Positions 21,169 through 21,599 of a stretch of 21,599 nt of DNA are shown here, in pieces. A program made the translations under genes and the position numbers. The stretch covers positions 52,270-73,868 of the forward strand of contig MGQK01000065.1 of assembly GCA_001797815.1 (NCBI GenBank), read 5' to 3'. This DNA comes from Deltaproteobacteria bacterium RBG_13_61_14 (GTDB lineage: Bacteria > RBG-13-61-14). Position 1 is the first letter of the stretch. Each line of letters starts with the position of its first letter. The notes under the pieces are model-generated. The model saw only the letters and a list, made by a program, of their open reading frames with translations, did no database searches and was not told the DNA's origin.

Positions 21169-21599
21169 ATGAGCAACACCAGCAAAGCCCGACCGATTCG
21201 CGACGGCGTGGATTGGGTGGGGGCGATGGATCCGGACCGCCGGCTTTTCGACGCCCTGATTCCCTTGCCCGAGGGCACCAGCTACAATGCTTACCTGATT
21301 CGAGCCAGCCCCAAGACGGCCCTGATTGACGCGGTGGACCCGCCCTTTGTCCCGGTGCTTCTGGGACGGCTGGCCGGCCTGGGGCTCAAGCGCCTCGATT
21401 ACCTGATCGTCAACCATTGCGAGCAGGACCACAGCGGGGCCATCCCCTCCGTGCTCGAGGCTTATCCCGAAGTGGAAATCTACACCACGCCCAAAGCTAA
21501 AGGGATGCTTTGCGACCTGCTTCCGGTGGCGGCGGAGCGCATTCGGACGGTGGAGGACGGCGCCACTCTGTCCCTGGGCGATCGGACCCTGGAATTCAT
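21169..21599 (+). CDS. flavodiiron protein (O2/NO reductase), 3' end missing
   Basis: The first 143 residues of a flavodiiron protein (FprA / rubredoxin:oxygen oxidoreductase type) are present; the gene runs off the right edge. The metallo-beta-lactamase-like diiron domain is recognised by GVDWVGAMDPDRRLFDALIP, GTSYNAYLI, LIDAVDPP and the metal-binding NHCEQDHSGAIP. In the last, His83, Glu85, Asp87 and His88 give the H-X-E-X-D-H motif (all with iron-type Glu rather than hydrolase-type spacing). These enzymes reduce O2 to water or NO to N2O in anaerobes and microaerophiles. The flavodoxin domain and any rubredoxin fusion would lie outside the window. Confidence 0.93.
   Translation, partial: MSNTSKARPIRDGVDWVGAMDPDRRLFDALIPLPEGTSYNAYLIRASPKTALIDAVDPPFVPVLLGRLAGLGLKRLDYLIVNHCEQDHSGAIPSVLEAYPEVEIYTTPKAKGMLCDLLPVAAERIRTVEDGATLSLGDRTLEF

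Overview
The window is a G+C-rich bacterial chromosome segment (most genes look about 60% G+C or more). It carries sigma70-type promoters (TTGACN, 16-17 bp, TANNNT) and GGAGG ribosome binding sites. An AsmA-type envelope protein, two PilO-like inner-membrane proteins, secreted glycosidases, a lipoprotein and a flavodiiron protein together suggest a Gram-negative, polysaccharide-degrading bacterium that is anaerobic or meets little oxygen. SpoVG is also present; it occurs in several phyla besides Firmicutes. I cannot name the phylum from this sequence alone.

Layout. (1) 2-4036 (+): a GH27 alpha-galactosidase cut by the left edge, then an exported GH38 alpha-mannosidase, for scavenging glycans. 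(2) 4111-7662: two related exported alpha/beta-hydrolases, both on the minus strand, flank a visibly A+T-richer insert (about 5150-6740, +) with a small nucleotidyltransferase and an exported YARHG-domain protein. (3) 10491-7695 (-): a probable operon trxA - maoC-like - ecfT - bioF, with a good promoter and a leader of about 175 nt. The second esterase follows bioF and has its own -10 box overlapping the bioF stop codon. (4) 11764-10790 (-): a DapA-family aldolase/lyase. Upstream of it lies a 220-bp element with two nested inverted repeats. (5) 12225-14909 (+): a large AsmA-family protein. (6) 15050-16672 (+): two PilO/GspM-like membrane proteins in tandem. They share a C-terminal helical extension with an identically spaced cysteine pair, and the first appears to be expressed from a leaderless mRNA. 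(7) 16876-18036 (+) a class I/II aminotransferase and 18241-18534 (+) SpoVG. (8) 18535-18977: a gene-poor region with a 9-bp hairpin, a 22-codon ORF with a perfect Shine-Dalgarno sequence, and two tandem promoters with the same hexamers. (9) 18978-21023 (+): a fusion of a SAM methyltransferase with a D-Ala-D-Ala-ligase-type ATP-grasp enzyme. (10) 21169 to the right edge (+): the start of a flavodiiron protein.

The strongest candidates for undescribed biology are the methyltransferase/ATP-grasp fusion (which also has a perfect in-frame 21-bp duplication) and the PilO-like pair with its conserved cysteine spacing. I saw no tRNA, rRNA, CRISPR array, transposase or integrase.
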